Source: Aphis gossypii
Lineage: Eukaryota; Arthropoda; Insecta; Hemiptera; Aphididae
NCBI RefSeq assembly: GCF_020184175.1
Contig: NC_065533.1
Coordinates: 54,536,351-54,600,350, forward strand
DNA: 64,000 nucleotides
Reading direction: 5' to 3'
Shown here piece by piece: positions 1 to 11,040 of the stretch. Position 1 is the first letter of the stretch. Each line of letters starts with the position of its first letter. The position numbers and the translations under genes were made by a program. The notes below the pieces were generated by a model. The model did no database searches, was not told the DNA's origin, and saw only the letters and a program-made list of their open reading frames with translations.

Positions 1-90
1 ATTCAAAAAATATATTTATATTTATTTCATGTACATTTTCATAAGTTAGTATTATTATTTATAAGTAATAACAGTTACCCTGGTGTTGAG

Positions 91-183
91 CATGAGTAGA
101 AATCACTGGCTGAATAAAAGTAAATAGATTTTTAATTTTATTTTTTTTTTGATATTGAGGAATCAAAAATAAATTAGTTTTAC
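91..183 (-). pseudogene. Duplicated fragment of glycerol kinase exon 8 edge and its intron
   Basis: This stretch closely matches 6331-6436 of the glycerol kinase gene downstream. It carries the first 19 coding bases of exon 8 on the minus strand, the splice acceptor, and the adjoining AT-rich intron, with a small internal length difference in a T-rich run. The match stops inside the exon, so it cannot encode a kinase. It could be a template-switch or transposon-captured fragment, or the edge of a second, degraded kinase copy lying left of the window. Confidence 0.75.
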
Positions 184-219
184 CACAGAATAGAAACTGA
201 TAAAGAACTATATGAGAAG

Positions 220-479
220 CATAAACATATAAACCAACTAGATAGCGGACTGCACAATAAAATTGAAGTCAGCGGCCATATGCTAACTGGGCAATGTTTA
301 AAAAATTTTATACTATGAAAATAAGTTTGTTATTTGTATTACTATCAATATAGCTATCTTATCCATTGAGTTATTTTGTAAACATTGCCCTGTTGGCATA
401 TTATGGCCGCACGACTTCAGCTTTCTCATGGGAATGTAATACGCAGCCCGCTATCTAGTCTGTTGCTTTTATGTCTATG
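220..479. mobile_element. hAT-type MITE (fold-back, 260 bp)
   Basis: The two ends form an imperfect inverted repeat of about 80 bp. The left end reads inward from CATAAACATA through CTAGATAGCGG to GGGCAATGTTTA, and the right end mirrors it. The outer flanks carry an 8-bp direct repeat, ATGAGAAG, at 212-219 and 480-487. Eight-base target duplications and CA-starting termini are typical of hAT transposons. There is no coding capacity, so it is non-autonomous. The family assignment is inferred from the duplication length. Confidence 0.75.
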
Positions 480-483
480 ATGA

Positions 484-1439
484 GAAGCATAGGGAAATTT
501 GATGAATGAATTCGCCAATTTTTTGGAGGAAATCAGTATGACCATATACCATAAAAAATATTATGTTCCAGTAAATAAGTAAATTATCCAAATATCATTT
601 TTTGATTTAATAACTCTACTTATACTAACAAGTATCACAGAATTGAGTAAATTCTGAAGAAAAATATATTTTGTGATTTGAGTGGTTATAATAAAAGAAA
701 AAGATAAAATAAATAACTTCATACAATTTATTACAAATAATATTTATTTAATAGGTTTTGATTTTTTTTCACATTACAGCTTAAAGTAATTACTTAAAAA
801 ATAATACAAAATAATTATTATAATTTTTACATAATCAATAGTTATTCTAAAATATTCAAATAATTATAAAGGTATAGTTAATTTATAAAAAAATAAGTAT
901 TTTCTTAGTATTAAATTGTTACAAAAGTGTTTAATTCTTAGTCGTATTACAATAATATATAGGTACTAATTTACTTACATGAACTATATTATGAATTTTC
1001 TTTTTTTTCTTTTTTTTTCCACAATACTCGCAGCAACACTACAAGTATTCACATGAAAAATATTACAAAATTATTTTTCTATAATGCTTAAATCATATAC
1101 TATATATCTACATGAAATTGCTTTAAATAAATAAATTCAATACCTATATAAAACATTACAATTCCTGATATTAATTGTAGTGTTAATTTATTTGAACCTC
1201 TTTCATAATTGTAAATTGTAATGTATTAAATATTGTATATGTCGTAGGCCATAGAGAAAATAAGTTTTTTTTGTAAAAAGACTAATTTTCCATACAGCCT
1301 ATGACATATTATACATATATGAATACATTATAATTTACAAATGAGAAAGAATATCAAGTTTATGATGTTTTCTTGGAGCAGAAAGAACATTTTTATTTAT
1401 ATGCTTAAAATGCTTAAAATAATTTTAAAAAAAACTTTT
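484..1439. other. AT-rich intergenic DNA, nothing recognised
   Basis: Very AT-rich sequence with homopolymer runs. I found no credible exon, no tandem array and no transposon ends here. A near-palindromic stretch around 1180-1350 (TTTCATAATTGTAAATTGTAATG-like on the left, mirrored on the right about 130 bases later) suggests an old MITE, but I could not define its edges. Confidence 0.4.
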
Positions 1440-3620
1440 TTTAAATGTCCATAAAAATTGAATAGGGGTAGGATTCACATTATTGCCATTTTGATTGCGA
1501 AAACTACCAAATAGATTTTCTAAACAATCCTGATTCAATCTATAAGTACATAGTGAATATTGAAGGGGTTTATCAATGTCATCCCATAATTGTAACAAAG
1601 AATTTAAAGTGATTTAACATCTCTTTAAAAATTTAATTCTATGTTTACCATCATTAGACACTAATTCACCATTTACAATTTTGGTTTCCTAAACACGCAT
1701 ACATTTAAAAGCATCTAACATGTAAATTAAGTGTTGTATTTGGGATGTAGTGTTTTTAAATGGTGGATTGAAGTCCTTACTTCCTTCTTTAGGTTTCGAA
1801 TATAAGATATAAAATAATTTGTCCATATAATCTATAAACATAATAGTTGTTTCAGCAGTAGATGACAATACACCACTTTCAATAGAAGTCCGCATACCTG
1901 CTGCTACGGTTGCACTAAAATTTTGATTAGTGTACCACATTTTTATTTTTTGAAAATGACTTAGGTTTGTATGCATCAGTTAATTTGTGTGCAAGACGAT
2001 TAAGACCTTGATCAGATTTATAAAAATTAACTAAATGTTTTTTTCTGTTATACCACTCAAAAACGTTAAATGGTACTTGAAAAAGTTATTTCTAGATGAT
2101 TTTAATAAGAAGGGGACATCAAAAATTTTAAATATTTTTTTTTGGTTTACAAAAAAGTAGGGATGCTGAGGTGAAATATTCATTTTGTTTCCAAATTCAA
2201 CAAAATTTGACCCCTGATCACTTGTTAAAACCCTATTATATTTAAAGAAATACTTTGTATTTTAGAAATTACCGCATATATTACATTTTTCAACTGTAGA
2301 CCACTACAACTATTATTAACAAAAAAAATAAGCAACTGGTTGTTTCCTAGTATAGTTTAAAATTCTTAACATAAAACATAATATATAGTTTGCAGGTTCA
2401 TATGTTTTTTGCTCAAAAGAACTATTAAACCCAACTATATAATCTTTTGACAAATTAAAAAAAAGATGGGTTTTTATTGCCATTTCGTCAATGCACAAAA
2501 CACAACCTTTTGCATCCACTTTCAAATTATTTTATTTAAAACTTAATGATTCAAAAATGACATTATTTAACCCGGGTCCTATGTCTATCTTCTCAGTAAC
2601 CCTATGCAATGTTCTTGTGCTATGCAATTGCAAAATTTTTTTAAAAACTTATAAGCTTGGGGTCCGAAAAAATAGATAGTAAGAGCTAATTGTTTAAGTT
2701 CCTTAGAGTAACGATAACCTTGAGGTTTCTTAGTGGCTATTTTAACAAAACTTTTTACAATTAAAGATAAATTGGGTGATAAATGTACATCACAACATCA
2801 TAAAAATTGATGACATGGTTTCATTCATTTGTTTTGTTTAAGTTTCAGCCTCTTTTTCAAGAATAGTACATCTTTTATTAAGTTTACTTAATTTACCTTT
2901 AGGTTTAGATTTCCTTGGGGTGTTTAAAGTCAAGTCCTTTGTAGTTTGTGTTAATACTGGGTTTGAACTTGGTTTATCTACTTGTTCGTCTACACTTGTA
3001 GTAAAGATTGACATTACTGCATAAAAATATTTTCAAATGTTGAATTAGACCTTATAAATGTAGTAAATAGTAAAAAATACAAGTATAAACTTACAGGTAG
3101 ATGGTGAATTAAAATCCATTGTATGATTAACAATTGGTGAAGTGCCAGAAGAAGTATATGTGGTTGTTTGCATTACCAAAATTAAAAAAATTAAATATTA
3201 GCAAACAATTTATAAAAATTAACCTAATATCTAGATTCTAGATTATAATGAATAAATAAAACAACAATTAAAATTACCAAACTGAGTAGGCACAGCGCTA
3301 ATCAATAATCGAGTTTTCTCTGGATTTGAAAACATATTATTTTTAAAATGGTTCATACAAACTCTATAACTTTTGTTAAGGTTGACAATAGATTTAAAAA
3401 TCAAATCTTCTCTTCCACAATTCATTAACCATTCTTTAGACCTATAAATTAATTTATTTTATAAGAAGCTATTTCTTAAAAATTAATTAATATAATCATT
3501 ATGACGTTTTGATAAATTACTTACCGATCCAAATCTTTGGGCACTCTAAAAAGGCTGCATTTTTTTTCCCTTGTAGTGGTTTTGGAGTTTATACAACTTT
3601 TAACCATACATATCAGAACC
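1440..3620 (-). pseudogene. THAP-domain transposase relic (P-element/THAP9-like)
   Basis: On the minus strand, two exons spell a THAP zinc-finger domain. The first starts at an ATG near 3610 (MVKSCINSK...) and ends at a good GTAAGT donor near 3526; the second (about 3448-3280) continues in phase with a W, the C-x2-H pair (VCMNHF) and the AVPTQF box. A lysine-rich linker follows (3090-2850). The RNase H-like transposase core comes next: CIDEMAIKTHL carries the first catalytic Asp at 2316-2525, and a later block lies at 1689-1976. Several frame breaks separate these blocks. In THAP domains the first Cys is followed by a second Cys 2-4 residues later; here that position is Ser, so a zinc ligand appears lost. 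Fragments are in family order, so this is a decayed copy of one element rather than a host gene. Confidence 0.8.
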
Positions 3621-5048
3621 ATAATAAAGTGACAAAGTGAAAAACTGACCAAATTCTGACAGTCAACAGAAATACACAAAGAATAAATTTATTGGTTATA
3701 ACAATACAACACGAAACTTTCACGAGTCCAACCTCAAAAGATTGACCCTTAGAATTAACAACAATTTCCTTCGATACTGACGAGCCAGGTGACGATTTTA
3801 ATCAAACTAGGGGTTCACAGTTTAGGCTGGGAATTAAAAAGCGTGTTTTTTAAAATATGATCAGCAGGGTTCCGCATTTTGTGAACCCTTAACGAAAATT
3901 GCTACCTGTCCCGTTTGAATCAAGGGACATATTTTATTGTCTGTGACACAGAATAATAACAAATAAATATCAAAACAATATTATCACAAAACATTGATAA
4001 TAGTGTTTTCCTCCAGAAAAATGGTCGCTCATTATTGATAACATTTAAAATTGTCTAGAGCCTGGTTGACTAGGAGATGGCGCCACAATCGCTCGTTGAC
4101 TTTCCATAATAGATGTGGATCTTTTCATTATATTGTGCAGTATTGTTCGTTTCCAGTCCTGTTAATCTTAGTCCGTGGCCTGGTTTTACTATGCTTAGTC
4201 GCTTAGATTAGGAACACAGTCACTAGATTAGGGGTGATAAGTATCGTCTAAATTTGTATTATACACTTATATTTCGTTATTAAATATTGCATTAAATGAG
4301 AATTAATTCTTTATCATTTCTAAAAAACTATTATTATAACATTTTTATTTGGATTTTTTTTTTCTTTGAAAAAAAAAAAGAATAATAACTTGTTCTATAC
4401 TCTTAATATATGTGTCACTTCATTTTTACAATGAATTTAATCAAATCAAAACAGAAATAAATTGAAGATGGCTCATGTTACTCGTACTCCATAAAAATTA
4501 ACAAAACACTGAACTATTGTGAAAAATAAATCCACTAATAAACCGGAATAAAAACACATCAAAATATAGGTATATATATATTAGGCAAGGAAGTTAAGTT
4601 CCAATTAAATAGGAGATCTGAATTAAATGTTTTTAAATATCAAATTTATGTTTGACATTTTTGTTATAAGATAAAACATATCCTAATTTGATCTTTAGAA
4701 AAAATAAGTTTTATATTATAAATAACAACATATTAATGAGACATGAATTTTTTATTCAACCTGGATTACAAAATGTTGACAATTTACTAACTCTAGCATA
4801 GGTAGTAATTAAACTGAATTATCGTTCATTAGAAATTTCAAAAAATATAAATTTTTTTTTAAATAAAATATTTTTATTTTTATACTTATATTTTTAAGTT
4901 TTTAAACATTTTATTATAAAACATTACATAAAATATTGCTTTTAAATCTATGTGCCTTAGCACTTTACAATAAACTTTTAATTTGAACACAATAGTAATA
5001 AAATTCACATACACATTTTATAATTCAACTTTTGATTTTTATAAATGG
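3621..5048. other. Intergenic DNA with one dispersed-repeat fragment
   Basis: No gene is visible. The stretch includes the repeat fragment at about 4070-4185 (listed separately) and the probable 3' untranslated region of the glycerol kinase gene. A minus-strand AATAAA lies at 4910-4915, about 135 bases past the stop codon and well placed as its polyadenylation signal. Confidence 0.45.
4070..4185 (-). repeat. Solo copy of the fold-back arm repeat found in unit B
   Basis: The sequence is nearly identical to the arm at about 28705-28797 (GTGGATCTTTTCATTATATT followed by the CGTTTCCAGTCCTGTTAATC box). It then continues into sequence resembling the opposite arm (GAGCGATTGTGGCGC on the minus strand). 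Copies also lie in B2 and B3 near 40920 and 36890. This shows that the arm is a dispersed element in its own right. Confidence 0.8.
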
Positions 5049-8000
5049 CTAAAAACCAGCAAAGTCATCATAATCGTTTTCTTCATCGTCTTTGTTCCAA
5101 CCTATACTGCGATCTATTGCTTTTTTCCACAAAACATACTCTGATTTTTGTTCTAAACAGAAGAAAATATTAAATTTTAATTATTATTTAATATGTGTAT
5201 ATTTAAAAACTTGCAATAATTATTATAACAATCATAAAATATCTAATTAAGTAAATACTTGCCTTCTTCTGATAAAGTCTGAATAAAAGTGTCACAGTTT
5301 GATTTAACACTGTGCATACTCCATATGCCAATAGCAAAACCAGCTGCCAAAGCAGCACCTAAAGCTGTAGTTTCCACCATTTTAGGGCGCACTGTTTAAA
5401 TAAACAAATATAAATATTAGTTGGGCTCTATTATAGTTATAGCAAATAAATAATCAGTCAAAATTATTTAAAGTATGCAATTTTGTAAAAATATGTATAG
5501 TAAAATAAAGTTAAGTAAAAGAATGATTTGATGTGTGGAGAACTAGAGGTAGCCAGTGCTTGTGATTTGAGTAACTTACCAACAGGAAGACAACAAACAT
5601 TTGTGAGAATCTTCAAAAATGTATCACTAGTAGACATACCACCATCTACATTCAATGCTGTAATGGGATGGCCAGTGTCTGACTGCATAGATTGCATAAC
5701 ATCTTTAGTCTGGAAACAGATTCCTTCAAGAGTAGCTCGCATTAAATGTGCATCTGTTGTTTCCATAGTTAATCCTGTGATTGTACTGTTAAACAAAAAA
5801 GATTAAATTAAATTAACTCAGTTTTTATTCTTCAATTTTTGTTGAATTTATGAGATAGTAAAATGACTACTAAATACTTACAAAAAAAAATAAAATAAAA
5901 TAATAATAATAGTTTGATATAATATATATACATTTTTAAGTTAATTTAATAAATATATTTTATTGTCCTTTATGCAGCAAAAATCAATATTCAACTTATA
6001 CAATATTGTTCAAATTCAATAAAATAGGGATCTATTTAACAGTGACTGTAAGTTGTTCGACAAAAATAAATATTTATTTTTATACTACTAACCCACGTGC
6101 GTCACTTTTCCAGTACGGCGCATAAAGTCCGGAAAAAGCAGGAACAAAATGAATGCCATTTGTATCTTCCACACTATCAGCCATTACCTCCATGCTCTTG
6201 TAACTATCCACGATACATAGATTATCTTTCAACCACTTAGTAGCAGATCCAGCCACAGCTACAGATCCTTCCAGCGCATAAATGGGATCGGTGTGTTTCC
6301 CCATTTTGTAAGCCACGGTAGTTAAAAGACCATGAGTAGAAATCACTGGCTGAATAAACGTAAATAGATTTTTAATTTTATTTTTATGACACTTTTATTT
6401 TTTAATATAGAGGAATCAAAAATAAATTAGTTTTACTAGGCTTAGGTTAAAAGCAGTTTTATGAAGTAAAATTGAATCTATTATTATAATTTATTTAATA
6501 TATACAAGAATTATGACCAAATTCTTAGAAATTGACATATTTACTGAACAACTCAGAGTATTTATGTAGTAATTTATCATTGCTTTCAATAAAATACCAA
6601 CATAACTCTTATTAAAGCAAGCAAAGCAGAACTAATCTCTCAATACTAAGTGTCTTTATTTTGTTTAGCTTTTTTTATTTTGAATTTGAAAAAATAAAAC
6701 AAATTATGTTTACCTTGCGACCAGTGTTGTATAATAAAAAACACCCAGTTCCGAATGTACACTTGGCTTGGCCTGCCAAGAAACACATCTGACCCATAAG
6801 TGCAGCTTGCTGATCACCAATGCACTAATATAATATATTAATAAAAACAATAAATCAATAAAAAGTGAAAAGGCACATAGAGGGTGATATAAGTTTTAAA
6901 ATTAAAATTAATTCATTTCTTACCCCTGATATTGGTGTTTCTATAAGTGGTCCATCAGTCATACGACCAAATACTTCTGAACAGCTTCTTATTTCAGGGA
7001 ATAATAGTCCACTGGGTATTTCAAAAAAACTGAAATAAATTACAATAATATTAAATTATTCAAAGTAAAAAAATTATAATACCTTCATGCTCATACTTTA
7101 TTGATTATTTTAAAAATAATAAATAATTATAAAGAAGGAAGAAACAATTTACTTCACATTTTTTAAATACTCAAAATTCAATATTTTTTTGGTAAATTAT
7201 TTTATTTTTAACAGTTTTTAGGTTAGTACAGATAAAATTTAACTTATAAAATATTCAAAAAGAAAAAAAAACTAAGTAAAATTTAAATTTAAAACAAACA
7301 AATATTAGCCTCTTAATTATCAAAACTTAAGAAAAACAATTAATATTCATATTTATATTGCTGTAAACATAAATGGACATACTATTATAAAATCTATTTA
7401 AAATTTTAAATCAGTGGTTTTTAACCTTTTTAATAATAGCACACTTTATTTCAAACAAAATTTTCGCGGCACACAAATCTGTATAATATCACTGAATACC
7501 GATTATAATATTGGTCAATACATACTTATAAAACAATAAATAGATATTTTCACAGCACACCAGTTGGAAACCACTGATTTAAACGTAATATACATACCTA
7601 ATCAAAGCCTTATCCCATCTTAATGAATGAATATTCATCAGCATGGTCCGAGAAGCATTAGTAACATCAGTTATATGAACTCCACCATTTACACCACCTG
7701 TAAGATTCTACAAACAGAAAATAAATACTACTTAATAATAAGTCAGTACAATTAGTTTTTTTTCAAAGATTGTATTTAATTTATTTAAAAACAATAATGA
7801 ATCAAACTTAAGAAAGATCAAAGAGATATATTAATAGTTTTTAATATTATTCATAATAATAGAAAAAATTAATACATTATTTTTTTTTATTATTATTTAT
7901 ATGCTATTGAAGTTAAATTTTGTCTTTTAGTAAACAGAGTAAAGCTTTTATTACAAAGAAGATCTATAAAGAATTTCTATAAATTAAAGTGTTAACAATA

Positions 8001-11000
8001 GCTTTTTGAGTAAAAGCAAAATTTCAGAACTGTAAAATGTTTTGGTTAAATATTAGTAAGTACTAACTAACTATACAAAATTTTAGAAACTTACTACTGA
8101 TTTTTTAACTCTGTTTTCACTGTTTACAGATAAATGAGTTTGTTTTGTTAGATTATGCTTTTATACAATACAATTGTTAAGTGAAATCAAAATAACAGTT
8201 AAAGTTGAATGATATTAGGCATGTAATTATTATTATTATTTTATTTTTATGAATTTATTGACTGATATTAAAATGAATAATGAATAATAATATTACATAT
8301 TAAATAGTATTACTTATAAGTATTGTATGGACTAAGGACTTAGTAAGTAAACAGATATTATTTTTAATTCCACACAAGACTGTGCTAATAGCTACAATAC
8401 ATGTAGTAACATGAAAGCAATTAGATATAAACATTTTAATTATGATAACTGAGAATTTGTATAAATACAGTTAAATAAAACAAATGGCCAGATGTCCTTG
8501 TTTATTGCTAGATATGATTATATAAAATACTGCCCAGAAATTCAGTTTTATCAGTAAAAGAAATACATGGACTGTTGAGTTGCAAACCAAGTTTGTGAGT
8601 TTTATATTTATTTAGTTTAATTTCTGAATAATTTGGTACTTAATATTATATCTAGTATTAATTAATTGTAAATAAAAATTTGACTTGTTTTTTTTTTACT
8701 ATATAATTGATAAAAAGTTTATTCCTATACTTTGATGGTAGCAAGTAACATAAATAAGAGGTGTAATTCATAATCGGGGATTGGATTTGTATGGATTTAC
8801 ATATTTCTACTGACTGATTGTACTGAATAATAAATAAGTAAGTATGCAATAAGTTTGGTAAAAATGTGATTAAAATAAATTACTTTTAAGTATATTTCAA
8901 CATTTACAGATTTTGAAATATATTTAACAATATTTAGTCTTTTTAAAAAACATTCCCCTATTTTATAACTTAAAAAAAAAAAAATTATTTAACATTTTGA
9001 GAAAATAAAATTGAAACATTTTGATAAAAACTACCAATTTAGTGAAAATAATATAATTCAATTTAAAGTCTATACATCCAGTTATAATATTTACAATATT
9101 TTTTTTTGCATTTTACTATTATTTTTTTAGAAATTATTATTAGTTATAAAATAATAATAATACATTGCTGTAATTTAAATTTTATAAATATTATAACCAT
9201 TTTTATTAAATATACCTAATTGAATTTTTGGTGCATGAATGCAAATTCTTTAGTGCACATAATATGATTTTAAATGCGAATAAATCCAATTAATACTCAT
9301 TAATAAAAGTAAAATTAATAAATATTAACAATTAGTTACAAGTTATATCTGCTTGTCCAACATTCAATAGAATAGAAAATGTTATAACTTTTGTATTAAT
9401 GTAATTATTGAGCTATAATTAAAAATAAAAGCTAAAAAAAACTAACTTGTATTTTTAAAGTTTTTCATAAAAATGCAGGCATTTAAATGTTTGTAAATTC
9501 ATACTAATGCAAAATTAATTTCTATTATAGTAACAATATATTAGATTACATTATTTCAATATTATATTACAGTCCATTTAGGTTATTAGTTATTACCCAA
9601 ATAAGCCATGAATCCATTGTACCAAACATACACCTCTCTTCTTTAATAGCTTGTGCAACTTCAGGTACGTTTTCTATTAACCATATTAATTTGAATACAC
9701 TGAAGTATGGATTCATCGTCAAACCACATTTGAATTGTAAATGTCTATCAAATAATTTACAAAAAAATATAAGCAAATATTAGTATTAGCATATAATAAT
9801 AGAACTCTGTATCATATTAGATTATGGATTATATTAGAATACATAAACTTTTGTTATTTGATGGTACTCATCTTAAAATGAAAAGTAAAAGAGATAAATA
9901 GTAAATATTAAACCAAATTATGTTGAAAATATTTTCAGCGGAATAAAACTATTGGGTAAATAAAAAAAATATTAAATCAACTCACCTTTTTTGTTCATCC
10001 GGAGTATGACAGTTAGGAATTCTTTTGTTCATGAATCTATCAACTATTGGTTGTGTTCTCATGTCCATCCATACTATAAAATGATAGTTATTTTAAATTT
10101 ATATATTGTTAACTTCAAAATAAAATTTATTATAACTAAGGTTCAGAAGTTGTAGAAGTTAAAACGTGCAAAATATGCATGCAAATATATACAAACAATA
10201 TAAAAATACATGTACAAAAAAAAAAAAAAAAATGTAAAATATAAAAAAATGAATTTATTATCATTTATCAATATTTATAATTCATAAAGGTATGGGGAAT
10301 ATTGATGATTTAAAAATAAAATTAAGCAAGTGGTGGCTAAAATACTTTTCGAGTAAACCATTCTCACCACTTTACTTGTGATTGATTAAATGTTTGATTT
10401 TTAAACTTACCATTGTATAGCATGGTCTACTATAAATCAAAAACACATAGCACAATATGCAACTCCTAAAACTTCTAAACCCTACTTATAACTAATTAAG
10501 TTTACTTAGATGTATAGAAATGTACTTACTTATAGCATTGTATAATGGTTTCCCTGTATACTTGTCCCACACTAAAGTAGTTTCTCGTTGATTTGTCACA
10601 CCTATTGCAGCAATAGCTGAAGGTAATATGTTCATCATTTTGAGTTTTTCGCATGTTACAGCTACAGTTTCTTTGACTTTCATCAGTATATCCTCTGGAT
10701 CTTGTTCCACCCATCCTTCATGCAAGCTTATGTTAGTTGTACTTATTTGATGACTGGCTACTGGCATGTGAGTTTTAGATGAAAAAACCTATAAAATATA
10801 TAATTTTAAATTAGAGTTTTTTTTAGTAAATAAACCTTTAGTAGTAGTATACAACATATAATAAACTATATAATTCTTTTTATTATTTTAAAGAATATTA
10901 AAGCAATAATAAAAAAGTTAATTTATAAGTTTTGAAGAAATATTAATTGTATTATTATTATATTTAGTACATACCAAAAAACGTGTACTGCTAGTGCCTT

Positions 11001-11040
11001 CATCAATAGCACCAACAAATGTTTCTTCAGCAGCAGACAT
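5049..11040 (-). CDS. Gk: Glycerol kinase, 11 exons, 527 aa
   Basis: ATP-dependent phosphorylation of glycerol to glycerol-3-phosphate (FGGY carbohydrate kinase family), feeding lipid synthesis and glycolysis. Exons on the minus strand: 11040-10975, 10788-10530, 10073-9986, 9744-9597, 7707-7598, 7029-6924, 6824-6714, 6349-6093, 5785-5580, 5391-5263, 5152-5049. All phases join and the total is 1584 bases. Visible motifs: the N-terminal phosphate loop GAIDEGTSSTRF, VTNQRETTLVW, WMDMRTQP, the FGGY-type SVFKLIWLIEN block, GVHITDVTNAS with the probable catalytic Asp near residue 201, GDQQAALMGQ, FSGLYAPYW, NVDGGMS and the C-terminal ALGAALAAG. The length matches eukaryotic enzymes. The start at 11040 puts the phosphate loop at residues 10-21, as in relatives. 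The C-terminus is short and acidic, with no membrane anchor seen. One intron (after 5263) has a GC donor. I recognise this confidently. Confidence 0.96.
7412..7576. mobile_element. hAT-type MITE inside a glycerol kinase intron
   Basis: The element starts CAGTGGTTTTTAACC and ends in its near complement (GGAAACCACTG), a classic hAT terminus. The 8-bp flanks (TTTTAAAT on the left, ATTTAAAC on the right) match at six of eight positions, consistent with an aged target duplication. At 165 bp it has no coding capacity. It lies in the intron between glycerol kinase exons 5 and 6 and leaves the splice sites untouched. Confidence 0.8.
7708..9596 (-). other. Large glycerol kinase intron (exon 4 to exon 5)
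   Basis: This 1.9-kb intron runs between a GTAATA donor at 9596 and a TTTGTAG acceptor at 7708. It is AT-rich, and I see no second exon, transposon ends or RNA gene within it. Confidence 0.7.
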
